Shown: piece after piece, positions 13,697 through 20,007 of the stretch
Numbering within the stretch: the stretch's first letter is position 1
Layout of the letters: every line of letters starts with the position of its first letter
From: a virus
DNA: 28,544 nt
IMG/VR virus record: IMGVR_UViG_3300020421_000101
Span: 1-28,544 of that record
Strand: one strand, 5' to 3'
Position numbers and translations under genes: made by a program
The notes under the pieces: model-generated
Databases searched by the model: none
What the model saw: only the letters and a program-made list of their open reading frames with translations
What the model was told of the DNA's origin: nothing

Positions 13697-13781
13697 CAAC
13701 AAAAATGAAAAAATATTGTGATTTGGTGTTTTTTTTGGTATTTTTATGATATTCCTCCTAAATAAGCGGAATATACAAAGT

Positions 13782-13791
13782 GAACTCCAAT
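13782..13791 (-). promoter_or_regulatory. Orphan copy of the ATTGGAGTTC leader
   Basis: The same decamer found before four early genes, but here it is followed only by TTG and five sense codons before a stop, then by a perfect AGGAGG (13754-13759) with no ATG, GTG or TTG at a usable distance. It may be a leader-peptide site, a remnant of a lost first gene, or a protein or RNA binding site. The 13626-13865 stretch also holds the promoter at 13663-13696 and the hairpin at 13807-13865. Confidence 0.4.
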
Positions 13792-13806
13792 TCGTTTGTA
13801 TAGCTT

Positions 13807-13865
13807 GGGGGTAAATTTTATAACTTAGATGGGTCAAATCTCATTAGAATTTAGAACTTACCCCC
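13807..13865 (+). promoter_or_regulatory. Inverted repeat ending at the VRR-NUC start codon
   Basis: GGGGGTAA (13807-13814) is complementary to TTACCCCC (13858-13865), eight uninterrupted pairs spanning 43 bases, and the right arm touches the ATG. In the rightward mRNA the stem would occupy the ribosome binding region, where no Shine-Dalgarno sequence exists. As DNA it could be an operator for divergent control. Confidence 0.6.
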
Positions 13866-14228
13866 ATGACAAAAGAATCAGACATACAAATAGCCTGTAA
13901 TGATTACCTAAATTACCTTTGCAAATACTACCATTTTCGGCACTTCCATGTTCCGAATGAAGGCCAGAAGTCTATTGGATATCATTTAAAGCTGAAAAAG
14001 ATGGGTTTGAAGTCTGGTTGTCCTGATATTATTGTAGAATATCCAGAAGGCCGTATTCTTTATATTGAGTTGAAGAATGAAAAAGGTAGGCTATCTGATG
14101 CTCAAAAGCTTTGGGCGGTACAATCAAAAGCTATGGATACACCTCATTTTATTGTCAAGGGTGGGGTTACTGAATGTTTAGACCAGATAAAAGAGATTAT
14201 TGAAATAAACGTCCCTGTGCGGTCTTAA
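13866..14228 (+). CDS. VRR-NUC nuclease
   Basis: A 120-residue stand-alone VRR-NUC nuclease of the PD-(D/E)XK superfamily. An N-terminal KESDIQ, the HVPNEG segment (28-33), GLKSGCPDII (47-56) with catalytic Asp54, and YIELKNEKGRLS (66-77) with Glu68 and Lys70, then Gln80, give the full motif set. Stand-alone phage members of this family act as structure-specific or nicking nucleases. It is the only rightward gene. It starts against a hairpin without a ribosome binding site, and ends 11 bases from the stop of a convergent gene with no terminator between. An in-frame stop shortly upstream rules out a longer start. Confidence 0.9.
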   Translation: MTKESDIQIACNDYLNYLCKYYHFRHFHVPNEGQKSIGYHLKLKKMGLKSGCPDIIVEYPEGRILYIELKNEKGRLSDAQKLWAVQSKAMDTPHFIVKGGVTECLDQIKEIIEINVPVRS

Positions 14229-14239
14229 CTATTTCCCTG

Positions 14240-14392
14240 CTACTTTACCCTTTTTATTGGTAATAGACGCTGTACAGCCTTTAAATTGCCTTTGAAGGGC
14301 ATTTTATTCTTTCTAGTGCGTTTTCTTTTACGTCCTATGGGTCTTTTGTCTATGAGTTCAGAAATAGTAGCTGTGGTTGTAAACCCATTCAT
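14240..14392 (-). CDS. Small basic protein (50 residues)
   Basis: A 50-residue protein: MNGFTTTATISELIDKRP, then a dense basic block (GRKRKRTRKNKMPFKG) and a basic C-terminus. The ATG overlaps the preceding TGA (ATGA). It is the last of five small basic proteins and ends 11 bases from the convergent VRR-NUC gene. It is likely to bind nucleic acid or acidic surfaces, on charge alone. Confidence 0.6.
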   Translation of the reverse strand: MNGFTTTATISELIDKRPIGRKRKRTRKNKMPFKGNLKAVQRLLPIKRVK

Positions 14393-14571
14393 TTTCCGAC
14401 TTTCCGCATTGCCCTTGTGTGTGCTTGAGCAAACGTCTTTCCTGCTTTCAAGTCTTTAGCCATTTCTTTCATATGTTTTATAGAATGATGTCGTGCGTGG
14501 TTATTCATGGTTTTACGCTGTCTAGGTGTTAAATCCTTAGTGAACTTCTTTATTGATTTGACTAAAACCAT
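14389..14571 (-). CDS. Small basic conserved phage protein (60 residues)
   Basis: A 60-residue basic protein. The pattern LTPRQRKTMNNHARHHSIKH followed by MKEMAKDLKAGKTFAQAH and RAMRKVGK is recognisable as a small phage family with a His-rich helix and a 'GxTFxxAHxxAMxxVG' end; function not known. Its ATG directly follows the TAA of the gene before it. It could bind DNA or RNA, or act on the capsid, but there is no direct evidence. Confidence 0.75.
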   Translation of the reverse strand: MVLVKSIKKFTKDLTPRQRKTMNNHARHHSIKHMKEMAKDLKAGKTFAQAHTRAMRKVGK

Positions 14572-14661
14572 TTAACGCTTTTTCCTTTTCATCTTTTTGG
14601 TTTTTTTCTTTTTCTTTTTCATGGGTGATGAATGTGACCCTTTTCCGTAGTGATATGGCAT
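14572..14661 (-). CDS. 29-residue poly-lysine protein
   Basis: A 29-residue peptide, MPYHYGKGSHSSPM followed by 15 residues that are all Lys, Arg, Thr or Met, and almost all positive. The start overlaps the previous stop as TAATG and its TAA abuts the next ATG. Similar short GK- and K-rich peptides occur in marine phage tail-lysis regions. Function unknown. Confidence 0.55.
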   Translation of the reverse strand: MPYHYGKGSHSSPMKKKKKKTKKMKRKKR

Positions 14662-14759
14662 TACTTTTTTCCTTTCTTCTTTTTACCCTTTTTTTGACTT
14701 TTTAGAATCGCTTGTTGAAGTCCTTTTGGTAGTTTTTTTTGTTTTGGTGTTAGTGCCAT
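14661..14759 (-). CDS. 32-residue basic protein
   Basis: A 32-residue peptide, MALTPKQKKLPKGLQQAILK then a Lys/Gly tail. The start has a G-rich site (GGGGGG) six or so bases upstream. It overlaps the longer reading frame at 14683-14859 out of frame; both have plausible starts, and this one is better supported by the ribosome binding site and by the TAATG link to the next gene. Confidence 0.55.
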   Translation of the reverse strand: MALTPKQKKLPKGLQQAILKSQKKGKKKKGKK

Positions 14760-14859
14760 GATACCCCCCTTTGGTTTTTTGGTTCAATGATTTTCTAAGA
14801 AAATAACTCGCTATCTTTGAAAAGAAGTCATAAAGCTTCATATATATTTGTTTTTTCAT
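14683..14859 (-). CDS. 58-residue basic protein overlapping the next gene
   Basis: A 58-residue frame that opens MKKQIYMKLYDFFSKIASYF, an amphipathic aromatic helix, and ends in a Thr/Lys/Ser-rich tail. It starts four bases after the endolysin stop. Its last 77 bases are shared, out of frame, with the 32-residue gene. The low-complexity tail may be only the shadow of that gene, so the reality of the full length is uncertain. Confidence 0.4.
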   Translation of the reverse strand: MKKQIYMKLYDFFSKIASYFLRKSLNQKTKGGYHGTNTKTKKTTKRTSTSDSKKSKKG

Positions 14860-14863
14860 GCTG

Positions 14864-15319
14864 TTAAGTACTCAATTCAAAATGGGGACAGTCTAAAAAA
14901 TATTTCCTTTTCTGACTTTTTCTTAGGTCTATGTAAGATTCCCTTGCTTCTTCGGCTGTACCTTCCCAATCTCGTAAGTCTGGCACACTCCAAGCACCAC
15001 CCCATTTTATCGGAACACCCTCCTTTATTGATGCTTCTTTGAACGCATCGGCTATTTCATCATATAAATTAAGTTCCCAAGAAATTCTTGAGCCAATATA
15101 CGCAACAACGTCCACCGCATCCCCTGTAAGGTGTTTGCTGTTCATTGTTTGTGAAGCACCTCTAGCCACTAATTCCTCTTGTTCTTGAATATTTCTTAGT
15201 CCACAGGTGACTCCGAAATCGCAATTAGTCAGTCCTATGGCTGTAGTGACTACAGAATGTAATTGGTTCTTTACTCCGTCTAATCGCCCTAGACTTCTTT
15301 GTGATAATGTGAAAGCCAT
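14864..15319 (-). CDS. Endolysin, M15-type peptidase
   Basis: A 151-residue cell-wall peptidase of the zinc M15 group, like the T5 L-alanyl-D-glutamate endolysin. SKHLTGDAVDVV (61-72) supplies zinc ligands His63 and Asp70; DCPHFE (143-148) supplies Asp143, likely catalytic, and zinc ligand His146. A CGLRNIQEQEEL segment (39-50) matches the region before the first ligand. There is no signal peptide, so a holin must release it; the holin-like genes lie immediately upstream. It cuts peptide stems of peptidoglycan at the end of infection. Confidence 0.9.
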   Translation of the reverse strand: MAFTLSQRSLGRLDGVKNQLHSVVTTAIGLTNCDFGVTCGLRNIQEQEELVARGASQTMNSKHLTGDAVDVVAYIGSRISWELNLYDEIADAFKEASIKEGVPIKWGGAWSVPDLRDWEGTAEEARESYIDLRKSQKRKYFLDCPHFELST

Positions 15320-15332
15320 TATTTACCCTTTC

Positions 15333-15410
15333 TTAAAATATAAAAAAATATATTAACACCACTCCAACAAAAGCTACGCATATATGGGTTATTATTGCTT
15401 CTGTGTTCAA
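15333..15410 (-). CDS. 25-residue membrane peptide with TTG start
   Basis: A 25-residue peptide (MNTEAIITH followed by a hydrophobic span rich in Val, Ile, Phe). TTG is the only start in frame, with AAGGG seven bases upstream overlapping the end of the holin-like gene. Between holin and endolysin it could be an auxiliary holin or antiholin. An overlapping GTG frame of 32 codons also exists but is less hydrophobic. Confidence 0.4.
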   Translation of the reverse strand: MNTEAIITHICVAFVGVVLIYFFIF

Positions 15411-15413
15411 TGT

Positions 15414-15875
15414 TCACCCTTTTGCTTTATAATACTTGCTAACTGCCCTATTTCCAAACCAAAACGCCATAATAGCTGAAAATAAACCTGCGGTCTGGTC
15501 ATCCCAAATCATACTAAGAGCCATGTTTAGTTGCATTTCTGGTAGGTTCATAAGGCTAATTAGGGCGGTCACTTTGATGGCAACGAATAAGCCAAAAAAA
15601 GCATAAGTGATAATAGGGCGTACACTTCCTCGTAATGCGTTGATAAAACCCCCTGCATCCACGCTATCATGTTTATATAACCCCTCTGCTTCTTTTATTT
15701 CAGCTTCTTTGTCCAGTTCTTGAATTTTGAACTCTGACCTTTTAGCCATGAGTTCTATTTCCATTTTCATTCTTTGCAATTCGTGCTTTTGCTCTTGTCC
15801 TCTTTTGAAATAATTTAGAACTTCTGGTAGAAAGCTTGTGCCAAATCCTAGAAGGCTACCCAATAATGTTATCAT
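15414..15875 (-). CDS. Three-TM holin-like protein
   Basis: A 153-residue protein with a hydrophobic N-terminus (residues 2-20), a charged coiled-coil region (25-65), a SVRPIITY turn, and two further membrane spans (about 87-110 and 128-145) with IWDDQTAGLFSAIMAFWFGN between and within them. The arrangement resembles the three-TM holin family described for gene-transfer agents and marine phages. It would permeabilise the inner membrane to release the endolysin encoded shortly after. It starts as ATGA with the EF-hand gene. Confidence 0.75.
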   Translation of the reverse strand: MITLLGSLLGFGTSFLPEVLNYFKRGQEQKHELQRMKMEIELMAKRSEFKIQELDKEAEIKEAEGLYKHDSVDAGGFINALRGSVRPIITYAFFGLFVAIKVTALISLMNLPEMQLNMALSMIWDDQTAGLFSAIMAFWFGNRAVSKYYKAKG

Positions 15876-16201
15876 TTTTTACCCCCTGTTCTATCTAAGA
15901 CCGAAAACCCCATGAAAGCACCAACTATCCCTGCTTGTGCCAGATAAAATAGGTTTGATAGGTCTGTGAGTAGTTTTATTCGTGAGTCTGGTATTAAGGG
16001 GGTGAACATTATTACTGTGAAGACCAACATTGACCCTAAAGCCACCCACGCCATGTTTCTCTGGTGTTTTTGTTTTCTGTTTATTCTTTTGACTTCTTCG
16101 GCTTGTTGCCAACTATCTATTTCAATATCGGAAATAACACCATCTTTGTTAGCGTCCATTTCGTTATATTTTGAATCTTTTTCTAGTTTCTTTTGTGTCA
16201 T
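15872..16201 (-). CDS. EF-hand membrane protein in the lysis region
   Basis: A 109-residue protein with an N-terminal canonical EF-hand loop, DANKDGVISDIE at 16-27 (oxygen ligands at loop positions 1, 3, 5, 9 and 12 and Gly at 6). A basic linker (38-48) follows, then two membrane spans (about 49-70 and 85-102). Joined to both neighbours by ATGA, it is clearly part of the lysis operon. Two-span topology suits a second holin or antiholin; the calcium site suggests sensing or membrane targeting. The function is inferred. Confidence 0.75.
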   Translation of the reverse strand: MTQKKLEKDSKYNEMDANKDGVISDIEIDSWQQAEEVKRINRKQKHQRNMAWVALGSMLVFTVIMFTPLIPDSRIKLLTDLSNLFYLAQAGIVGAFMGFSVLDRTGGKK

Positions 16202-16668
16202 TTTTTAAAACTCTTATTTAGTGAATCTACAACGCTATCTATGTTAGGCGGTTCTCCGTTTGGGTCATACCGACAATTAAACTCTACTGGACATTGACCC
16301 TCAACCACTAGCGTATAGGTATTGTTTGCACCCCTGTATAAACATACTTGCTGTCCGTTCTTTGCCATAACTCTTTTATATCTCCTACACGTTACATACT
16401 TTGGGTCTTCTCTAATCCCTTTTCTTTTTTCCTGTTCCCATGTCCAGTCGCTAAACTTCTTTAGAAAACAAGTATAACAGTTTTTTATGTTGTCGGATTT
16501 AGCTAAATATATTATTTCCCCTTCTACACATAACCATTCAAATGTTTCTTGACCGCCTTGCTTCCTTATACATTTATCCAAACCATCCCCTGTCGAGTCC
16601 CATAAGGGAGTAGATAAAAAGACCAAGTATACCGATACCAACACTAAGAACGACAATGAGTGCAACAA
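16198..16668 (-). CDS. Cysteine-rich protein, possibly exported
   Basis: A frame of up to 156 residues with about nine cysteines spread over its last 125 residues (NCYTCF, then YVTCRRYK, QVCLYRG, GQCPVEFNC), which suggests disulfides and export. The first 25 residues of the long form are hydrophobic and could be a signal sequence, with a TTG start and AAAGG nine bases upstream, but this stretch overlaps 95 bases of the preceding gene's membrane span in another frame. A TTG near residue 30 (after AGGGG) would give a form without it. By position it might be a spanin partner. Confidence 0.6.
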   Translation of the reverse strand: MLHSLSFLVLVSVYLVFLSTPLWDSTGDGLDKCIRKQGGQETFEWLCVEGEIIYLAKSDNIKNCYTCFLKKFSDWTWEQEKRKGIREDPKYVTCRRYKRVMAKNGQQVCLYRGANNTYTLVVEGQCPVEFNCRYDPNGEPPNIDSVVDSLNKSFKK

Positions 16669-17071
16669 TAGTGATAACCTTTTCCCTAAGTTTTTGTTTA
16701 TCGTAAATCTCCTTTTTCCTTCTGAGCCTTATATCCGCTTCCATCCTAAGTAATTCGTTCCATTTTGACTGGCCGTGACTGTATTGGATGAACGTCCTTA
16801 AATCATTTCTTTGTTGTTCTAACTGGGTTTTTGCGGTAAATGCTTCGATGGCTTCTTGTTCAATACTTTTGCCATTCATTACTTTTTTTAGCAATGAAGG
16901 GTTTTTTGCTGACTTGTGAGCGTTATCAATATCCGAAACAGCACCCATCCATCTTGATAGGTCTTGCGACATAGATTCAAGTTCTCGACCTGCGTGAAAT
17001 GCCTTTTTTATGCCTTGAAAAGCCGTACTGGCTACACTTAAACTGGCTGTGATACTTATAGGGTCAAACAT
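16574..17071 (-). CDS. C-terminally membrane-anchored coiled-coil protein
   Basis: A 165-residue protein starting MFDPISITASLSVASTAFQG, with a charged helical body (residues 30-130, including RRKKEIYDKQKLREK) and a single C-terminal membrane span (about 132-156). Proteins of this layout recur next to lysis genes of marine phages. A helical rod anchored in the inner membrane and overlapping a downstream cysteine-rich gene is similar to the organisation of i-spanin/o-spanin pairs, though classic i-spanins carry the span at the N-terminus, so the role is uncertain. Confidence 0.65.
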   Translation of the reverse strand: MFDPISITASLSVASTAFQGIKKAFHAGRELESMSQDLSRWMGAVSDIDNAHKSAKNPSLLKKVMNGKSIEQEAIEAFTAKTQLEQQRNDLRTFIQYSHGQSKWNELLRMEADIRLRRKKEIYDKQKLREKVITIVALIVVLSVGIGILGLFIYSLMGLDRGWFG

Positions 17072-17094
17072 CTTCTAACCCCCCATAAAGAACT

Positions 17095-17274
17095 TCACAG
17101 AACAATAGTGTTAAATATTACCCCAAATGAACTTAATACATAAAAGGCTGTTATTGAAATGACTATTCTTTCTAGTCTGGAAACCCTACGTTCCATGTCC
17201 TGTCTAAAGTGATACATATCGTTTTTGAGAACGCTTAGTTCCATTAATATTGCACTTATGTCTTGTTTGGTCAT
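17095..17274 (-). CDS. Small coiled-coil membrane protein (59 residues)
   Basis: A 59-residue protein: an N-terminal charged helix with heptad-like spacing (SVLKNDMYHFRQDMERRVSR) and a C-terminal membrane span. The layout resembles the XhlA-type small hemolysin/holin-partner proteins of phage lysis cassettes. It is coupled to the preceding gene by TAATG. A holin regulator is likely but not proven. Confidence 0.65.
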   Translation of the reverse strand: MTKQDISAILMELSVLKNDMYHFRQDMERRVSRLERIVISITAFYVLSSFGVIFNTIVL

Positions 17275-17453
17275 TAGTCAGCATCCTTTATCGTAAGTTT
17301 GCCTTCTTCTACTTGTTTTAGTATTTCTGCGTATTCTATGTTGTCCTTTTCTTTAGGAATCCAATGTTCAACACCATTAATAGTAGCTTTTAAAATGTTT
17401 GTATTTTCACTACCATCTATATTTTTAACCTTAATTACCTCTGTTATATTCAT
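17274..17453 (-). CDS. Small protein downstream of the tail appendage genes
   Basis: A 59-residue protein with an INGVEHWIPKEKDNIEYAEI segment and a KQVEEGKLTIKDAD end. The 'VPxDxxNxxYxxIxxWxxxG' pattern it follows loosely occurs in small proteins beside phage tail fibres. AGAGG lies eight bases before the ATG. It may assist fibre assembly. Confidence 0.65.
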   Translation of the reverse strand: MNITEVIKVKNIDGSENTNILKATINGVEHWIPKEKDNIEYAEILKQVEEGKLTIKDAD

Positions 17454-17465
17454 TATAATACCTCT

Positions 17466-18452
17466 TTATAAATCAGCAGATGCAGTAGCACCTGATGACC
17501 ATGCTGAGTATCCACCAACATAATAGACTTGTGCAAATTCTTTAGTAACATTTTGCATGGTACTACCTGAGTTGACTCCTGTCATAGTAGGGGTTGCTCT
17601 TAGTTCAGTAGGAAACCATATAGTGGAGTAATCACCTGCACTATCTGCTCCATATCCACCATATAGTAAGGATGTTATTTTGTGAAAATACCTCTGACAC
17701 TTAGCAAGGGTTGTTCCTATATCTTCGTGCTGAAAATCTGATGCTTGTGAGCCAACTTCCATTTGAACTCCTGTGATGAAGAATGTTCTGTCTGTACTGT
17801 CATAAAAGGAAGATATACCTACGGCTCTATTTGCATTGGTATTACTTGTCCATGTTTCTGATAGTGTACCACTTGACCAAGTTGTTCCTGCATGTAACCA
17901 AATCTGCATATTTAAACTCTCTGCATTGTCATCATCAAAAGCACCAGTTGTATCAGCAGGAAAATTTAATTCTACTCTTTCCCAATCCGTACCCACAGTA
18001 AAAGATTTACTAACGTTTCTACTATTATCTGAATCAAACAATTCACAAACGTAAGTAGCACTAGCATTACCTTTTACATAAAATGATACAGCAAATGGTT
18101 TAGCATCTGATGTTCCTTTGGCAAAGGCTTGTAGATTTTGACCTTCAATCCTATGACTAATTACAAGATACTCACCTGATGCAACAGATGTGTCTGCTGT
18201 AGTGCAGTCTAGTTTCATGCTGTTTGCAAAACCACTAGGCGCAGAACTATCTTGTGTCATAGTCAAAACACCACCAGAATCTTGGTCTAATTTAAATCTA
18301 TCAACAGTAAAATAACCAGACGCACTCCCTCCACCAAAACTTGTTTTTGAAGTGCCTCTCTGTGCCACGTTCATTGCACCATTGTGAACAACATTAGACG
18401 AACCTTGTCCTACGTTTTCTGTTCCTCTGCTTTGTACTTTAGTTAAAGGCAT
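17466..18452 (-). CDS. Tail appendage with jelly-roll-like region
   Basis: A 328-residue, beta-rich and Ser/Thr-rich protein. An N-terminal VVHNGAMNVAQRGTS segment is followed by a central carbohydrate-binding-like sandwich (about 45-250: YFTVDRFKLDQDSGG, then FAVSFYVKGNASATY and WERVELNFP). The DFQHEDIGTTLAKCQRYFHK segment near residue 240-260 is a recurrent junction in marine phage tail proteins, leading to a different C-terminal head. It likely binds a cell-surface glycan. A member of a set of several fibre-like proteins. Confidence 0.75.
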   Translation of the reverse strand: MPLTKVQSRGTENVGQGSSNVVHNGAMNVAQRGTSKTSFGGGSASGYFTVDRFKLDQDSGGVLTMTQDSSAPSGFANSMKLDCTTADTSVASGEYLVISHRIEGQNLQAFAKGTSDAKPFAVSFYVKGNASATYVCELFDSDNSRNVSKSFTVGTDWERVELNFPADTTGAFDDDNAESLNMQIWLHAGTTWSSGTLSETWTSNTNANRAVGISSFYDSTDRTFFITGVQMEVGSQASDFQHEDIGTTLAKCQRYFHKITSLLYGGYGADSAGDYSTIWFPTELRATPTMTGVNSGSTMQNVTKEFAQVYYVGGYSAWSSGATASADL

Positions 18453-18454
18453 CT

Positions 18455-18736
18455 TTATTCTCCGATGGCGTTTTCTGCATCTCTTTGTTTTCTAGTCTTA
18501 TAATCTGACCTAGCGGTGATTAGCTTTACAAAGTCGGCTTGGTTGCTTGGTATTGGGTCGGTGAAAGAACTATCATTCATTAGCTTTGTAGTCCACTCCT
18601 GTTGCATCCTTTTCCAACAGTTGTTTATTTTGCCTGTCATTGCGTCTTGCACCCATGTGTTTATATCAACCAAATCATTATTCAATATAGCTTGTTGAGT
18701 GTCATCAACATCTATTTTTAGTGTAAGTTTTGCCAT
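18455..18736 (-). CDS. Small conserved tail-associated protein
   Basis: A 93-residue protein with a DIDDTQQAI-like acidic start (LKIDVDDTQQAILNNDLVD), a central GKINNCWKRMQQEW segment and YKTRKQRDAENAIG end. It resembles small helical proteins encoded between tail appendage genes, possibly assembly chaperones or adaptors. There is little more to say from sequence. Confidence 0.7.
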   Translation of the reverse strand: MAKLTLKIDVDDTQQAILNNDLVDINTWVQDAMTGKINNCWKRMQQEWTTKLMNDSSFTDPIPSNQADFVKLITARSDYKTRKQRDAENAIGE

Positions 18737-18752
18737 TTTTTAATCCTTTTTT

Positions 18753-19748
18753 TTAACACGCTAAATATCCAGAAAAGAAAGAAGATACAGAAAGGTCTGT
18801 TTGTTGTGTTCCACCTGCTTGACGATATTTTACTATAGCTGTATCACTTGCATCCATATCAACAAGCAAAGACAAATTCATTGTATGATAAAGAATTGTT
18901 GCGTCATGAGATACAGGGGATATGATATCATAAAACGTTCTATTACTTGTTATAAGATACACCTCAAAATAAGAAGAATCACTTGGTATACTTGCAAAAT
19001 ACATATTATAACCAAGCATATACTTTCCTGTTACTGGTGCTGTGAATGTGTTGGATGCAAAATTATTGCCTTGATCGAATATCTCTGTACCCCATGTAGT
19101 CGTATGTGCAGGGTCATCTATTGTAAAATTTGTATTGGCTGTAGCGTGAACCAAAAAAGCAGGTTGATTTGGCATTGTTAGTTGTGAAGGTGCTTCTAAC
19201 TGCCCTACGGCTGTTGTACCAGACCCACTAATAGAATTTATCTTTAATACGTTCCCTGCGGTTAGATTGCCTGTAGGAAGCGTTAAAGTGTAAGACTGCC
19301 CTGCCGAATGTGGGGGTGAAGCCAACTTAACCCCATGTGAATTTACCCGACAATTTAGCTGTAATGTTCCGTCTGTCGTGCCATCGCCTTTTATTTGTAA
19401 CCCTGCACTTGATGAAGTGGATACAAAGTTTGTCTTTGCGTTTGTTACTGTGCTGTCACTTGGTGTTCCTATGTCTAGCGTGTTTCCTAGTACAACAATA
19501 AAATCTATTGTGTCGCTTGATGATAAAGTACCGCTTGAGGGTAAGAATGTGATTGTAGAACCAGAAACTGAAAAGGCGGTAAGGGGTGCTTGTATAACAC
19601 CATTCAAAGAAACCAACATATGTAAAGCTGATTCTGGTACAAATGCCACCCCACCATTTAGAAGATTATAGGTGTTGGTGCTTGATGTTGTTATCGCATC
19701 TAGCTTGATATAGTTCCCAACTTGGGGTGATTTGCCTATATATGCCAT
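18753..19748 (-). CDS. Tail fibre with C1q-like C-terminal domain
   Basis: A 331-residue fibre. The N-terminal MAYIGKSPQVGNYIKLDAI and the GGVAFVPESALHMLVSLNGV strand region resemble the proximal domains of podovirus and cyanophage fibres. A middle region (about 110-195) is Ser/Gly/Thr-rich beta structure. The C-terminal ~140 residues (AFLVHATANTNFTIDD, then TFTAPVTGKYMLGYN) match the C1q/TNF-like trimeric fold, here the presumed receptor-binding tip. It is coupled to the preceding small gene by TAATG. Confidence 0.8.
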   Translation of the reverse strand: MAYIGKSPQVGNYIKLDAITTSSTNTYNLLNGGVAFVPESALHMLVSLNGVIQAPLTAFSVSGSTITFLPSSGTLSSSDTIDFIVVLGNTLDIGTPSDSTVTNAKTNFVSTSSSAGLQIKGDGTTDGTLQLNCRVNSHGVKLASPPHSAGQSYTLTLPTGNLTAGNVLKINSISGSGTTAVGQLEAPSQLTMPNQPAFLVHATANTNFTIDDPAHTTTWGTEIFDQGNNFASNTFTAPVTGKYMLGYNMYFASIPSDSSYFEVYLITSNRTFYDIISPVSHDATILYHTMNLSLLVDMDASDTAIVKYRQAGGTQQTDLSVSSFFSGYLAC

Positions 19749-19996
19749 TAAATTATTGCTTCTATATGTTTCTTATATGCCGTTTTTACTTCACTTGTGT
19801 GAAACTGCTTTACCATTGCTTTTACATCTTCACTTGCCTTTGAAGTGTCACTATCTGGAGAAAAAGAATTTCTTGTATATGACCTAGATATTTCTTTACC
19901 ATCCTCCTTAATTACAGTTGCGTATCTGACTTGTATTATTTTGTAAGCACCTACAACCTCTATTTTATCTTCTATTATTTCTTTTGTAATTGCCAT
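19748..19996 (-). CDS. Small conserved tail-associated protein
   Basis: An 82-residue protein: IEVVGAYKIIQVRYATVIKE, then EISRSYTRNSFSPDSDTS and a helical C-terminus. The pattern 'IEVVGxxKxxQVRxxTVIKEDG' and '+SF.RH.+.P' is common in small proteins beside marine phage fibre genes. It may be a tail-adaptor or chaperone. Function unproven. Confidence 0.75.
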   Translation of the reverse strand: MAITKEIIEDKIEVVGAYKIIQVRYATVIKEDGKEISRSYTRNSFSPDSDTSKASEDVKAMVKQFHTSEVKTAYKKHIEAII

Positions 19997-20007
19997 TATT
20001 TTTCCCC

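Noticed and set aside
13658-13747. Open frame of 29 codons after a perfect AGGAGG
   Set aside because: It would need an ATA start and it overlaps the promoter at 13663-13696. More likely a remnant or a leader structure.
15891-16112. 73-codon frame overlapping the EF-hand gene
   Set aside because: It is an out-of-frame shadow with basic low-complexity composition and no ribosome binding site; the EF-hand frame is clearly the coding one.
18801-19181. 126-codon plus-strand frame opposite the C1q-like fibre
   Set aside because: Cys/Ile-rich antisense composition with no recognisable domain; the minus-strand fibre explains the sequence.
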